Positions 62,770 through 64,000 of a DNA stretch of 64,000 nucleotides are shown piece after piece; the stretch's first letter is position 1, and every line of letters begins with the position of its first letter. Source of the DNA: Paenibacillus thalictri. Its GTDB lineage: Bacteria > Bacillota > Bacilli > Paenibacillales > NBRC-103111. The position numbers and the translations under genes are program-made. The stretch is taken from assembly GCF_004307995.1 (NCBI RefSeq), contig NZ_SIRE01000005.1, positions 310,001-374,000 on the forward strand, written 5' to 3'. Under the pieces are notes generated by a model. The model was not told where the DNA came from. It searched no databases and worked only from the letters and a program-made list of their open reading frames with translations.

Positions 62770-64000
62770 CTGAATATGAATATTACTTGTCACCGTCTAG
62801 ACAACTGACAGATGCGGAAAAACAGCTTGTTTGGAAAAAGCCGTTAACGCATCAAATCAGCGAAGAAGAACGGCGCATCAGTCAAGAAATAAAGCGCAAC
62901 TGGCATCGCGGGGAAATGAAAATAGCCAATATTTTGCTGGAAGGCGACGCAGGTTCCGGTAAAACGCAGCTTGCCAAAGCATTATCGGCGAACTTCGGGC
63001 TGCCTTATACGAAAGTAACCTGTTTTGCCGATATGGATAAATCGGATATTATTGGCGCCATTTTGCCGGTTATTTCATCAGAACAATTAGCTGCATTGGA
63101 GCCGGAAGAGCAGACCGTCTTAAACGCATTATATGAAAGCGGCGGTTTTCACAGCATCACGGAAGTTGTGATGGAGGTATTGGGGATTACACAAGAGCAG
63201 GCTGCCTCAAAAATGAAACAAATCCTAAAGCTTGTTTCGCAAAACAATGACACAGCAGCGGTAGAATACCGGTTTTACCCGTCGGAGATCGTCAGAGCTT
63301 ATCGACAAGGGTATCTTCTGGAAATCCAAGAACCAAACGTGATTCGCGACGCTGCCGTATTGATGGCGTTAAACTCTGCCTTAGAGCTGGATGGCAGCAT
63401 CAACCTTCCCACTGAAATCGTTAGAAGGCACCCGGATTTCATAACGGTCATCACTACCAACCGCAGTTATGCAGGAGCCCGGCCGCTTAACGAAGCGCTG
63501 CGCGACAGAGTTCAGCACTCGGAGAAGATGGATCTGCCGGGCAAAGAAATCATGGTGGAGCGAGCGATAGCGAAAACCGGTTTTCACGATGAAAAGGTAT
63601 TGGCTGTTTTGGCGGATAGCATTATTATTTTGGACAAAACGGCCCGGGCTCATGCAATCAAAGGTGTAGCCGGAATGCGTTCCTTGTTCTACTGGACAGA
63701 TGCGATTGCCGGAGGAGCTTCCGCCAAACAATCGCTTTATCACAAAGTCATTTACAAGATCACAACCGATTCCGACGAAATCAAATTGCTGGAAGATGCG
63801 CTTCGAAACCATGGTTTGATGGCCGGCTTGGAGGGAATCGATAAAGAAGAAGCCGATAAGAAAGAGATCGACAAAATGGACGTAAAAAAGCAAAACGGCA
63901 GCGATGCGGTAGAGATCAGAACATGGGGAGACATAGACGATGCCGATTTTGACAGTGATCACAGTGCAGAAGAGCAGGGGATATCGGTAAAAAAATCTGC
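62766..64000 (+). CDS. MoxR-like AAA+ ATPase, 3' end outside the window
   Basis: First 411 codons of an ATPase beginning MTEYEYYLSPSRQL. Walker A GDAGSGKT (residues 60-67); Walker B-like YLLEIQEP near residue 185, where the usual Asp-Glu pair is replaced by E-I-Q-E; sensor-like TTNRSYAGARPLNEALRDRV near residue 230 with arginine finger candidates. A Lys/Asp/Glu-rich tail follows from about 360. MoxR-type ATPases act with a VWA-domain partner to mature or activate complexes; such a gene might lie just outside. AAGGAGG is 11 nt upstream and the start overlaps the MFS stop (ATGA). This coupling to a transporter is unusual. Confidence 0.85.
   Translation, partial: MTEYEYYLSPSRQLTDAEKQLVWKKPLTHQISEEERRISQEIKRNWHRGEMKIANILLEGDAGSGKTQLAKALSANFGLPYTKVTCFADMDKSDIIGAILPVISSEQLAALEPEEQTVLNALYESGGFHSITEVVMEVLGITQEQAASKMKQILKLVSQNNDTAAVEYRFYPSEIVRAYRQGYLLEIQEPNVIRDAAVLMALNSALELDGSINLPTEIVRRHPDFITVITTNRSYAGARPLNEALRDRVQHSEKMDLPGKEIMVERAIAKTGFHDEKVLAVLADSIIILDKTARAHAIKGVAGMRSLFYWTDAIAGGASAKQSLYHKVIYKITTDSDEIKLLEDALRNHGLMAGLEGIDKEEADKKEIDKMDVKKQNGSDAVEIRTWGDIDDADFDSDHSAEEQGISVKKS

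Overview
The window looks like chromosomal DNA of an endospore-forming Bacillota, most like Paenibacillus and relatives. The signs are strong AGGAGG-type ribosome sites, frequent TTG and GTG starts, moderately high GC (judged by eye), and Bacillus-type genes: a Spo0E-like phosphatase, EcsAB, NamA/YqjM, YpdA, a MurR/YbbE-type cluster, BpsA/BpsB, an LtaS-family synthase and a YtrA-type GntR regulator. I see no prophage, insertion sequence, CRISPR array, rRNA gene or replication origin. Both ends are cut inside genes: a drug/metabolite transporter on the left and an AAA+ ATPase on the right.

Layout. 1-4.5 kb (minus strand): transporter, M20 amidohydrolase, a small protein, a short Spo0E-like gene, and a membrane-anchored GH26-type glycosidase. 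4.5-10.9 kb (plus): a 48-aa gene, glycerate kinase, then two paralogous secreted copper-amine-oxidase-N/PKD-like proteins with a DUF3052/YdeI-like protein between them. 10.9-15.4 kb (minus): nitroreductase, namA-ecsA-ecsB coupled by ATGA overlaps, and udk. 15.6-17.8 kb: an orphan PhnC-type ATPase and aspA, then a 169-bp palindromic repeat. 18-25.7 kb: ypdA, a 1221-aa nucleotide-transporter/HEAT/double-cNMP-domain protein, a phosphodiester-glycosidase-like protein and a multidrug MFS pump. 25.8-28.4 kb: uraA-type permease and two unknown genes.

28.4-31.5 kb is an amino-sugar/muropeptide recycling operon (MurR-like regulator, YbbE-like serine hydrolase, GlcNAc/MurNAc kinase). After an aldo/keto reductase comes a 76-nt tRNA-like gene with a mismatched acceptor stem. 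It sits beside a small AT-richer islet: alpha/beta hydrolase, TetR with twin operators, GNAT. 35-38 kb holds a second amino-sugar operon (RpiR regulator, nagB, nagA), so the two operons could together route GlcNAc/GlcN-6-P into central metabolism. Then come citA, a TetR gene, a heterodimeric ABC exporter, a PadR regulator with a divergent membrane gene, a YtrA-like GntR/methyltransferase/ABC operon, a two-component system, a DJ-1 protein and an NlpC/P60 hydrolase.

51.3-55.1 kb is the most thought-provoking unit. A type III polyketide synthase (BpsA), its predicted methyltransferase (BpsB) and both subunits of a methylmalonyl-CoA mutase form one tightly packed minus-strand operon. This suggests that extender supply and alkylpyrone synthesis are linked. 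An M20 dipeptidase follows, then a roughly 1.2-kb non-coding block made of about ten 98-bp tandem units plus a palindromic element, then an LtaS-family synthase, a Ste24-type M48 protease, and an MFS transporter translationally coupled to a MoxR-like AAA+ ATPase that runs off the right edge.

Start sites were moved from the longest open frame wherever a ribosome binding site or a family start argued for it. All functional calls are by motif and memory of families; no database search was run.
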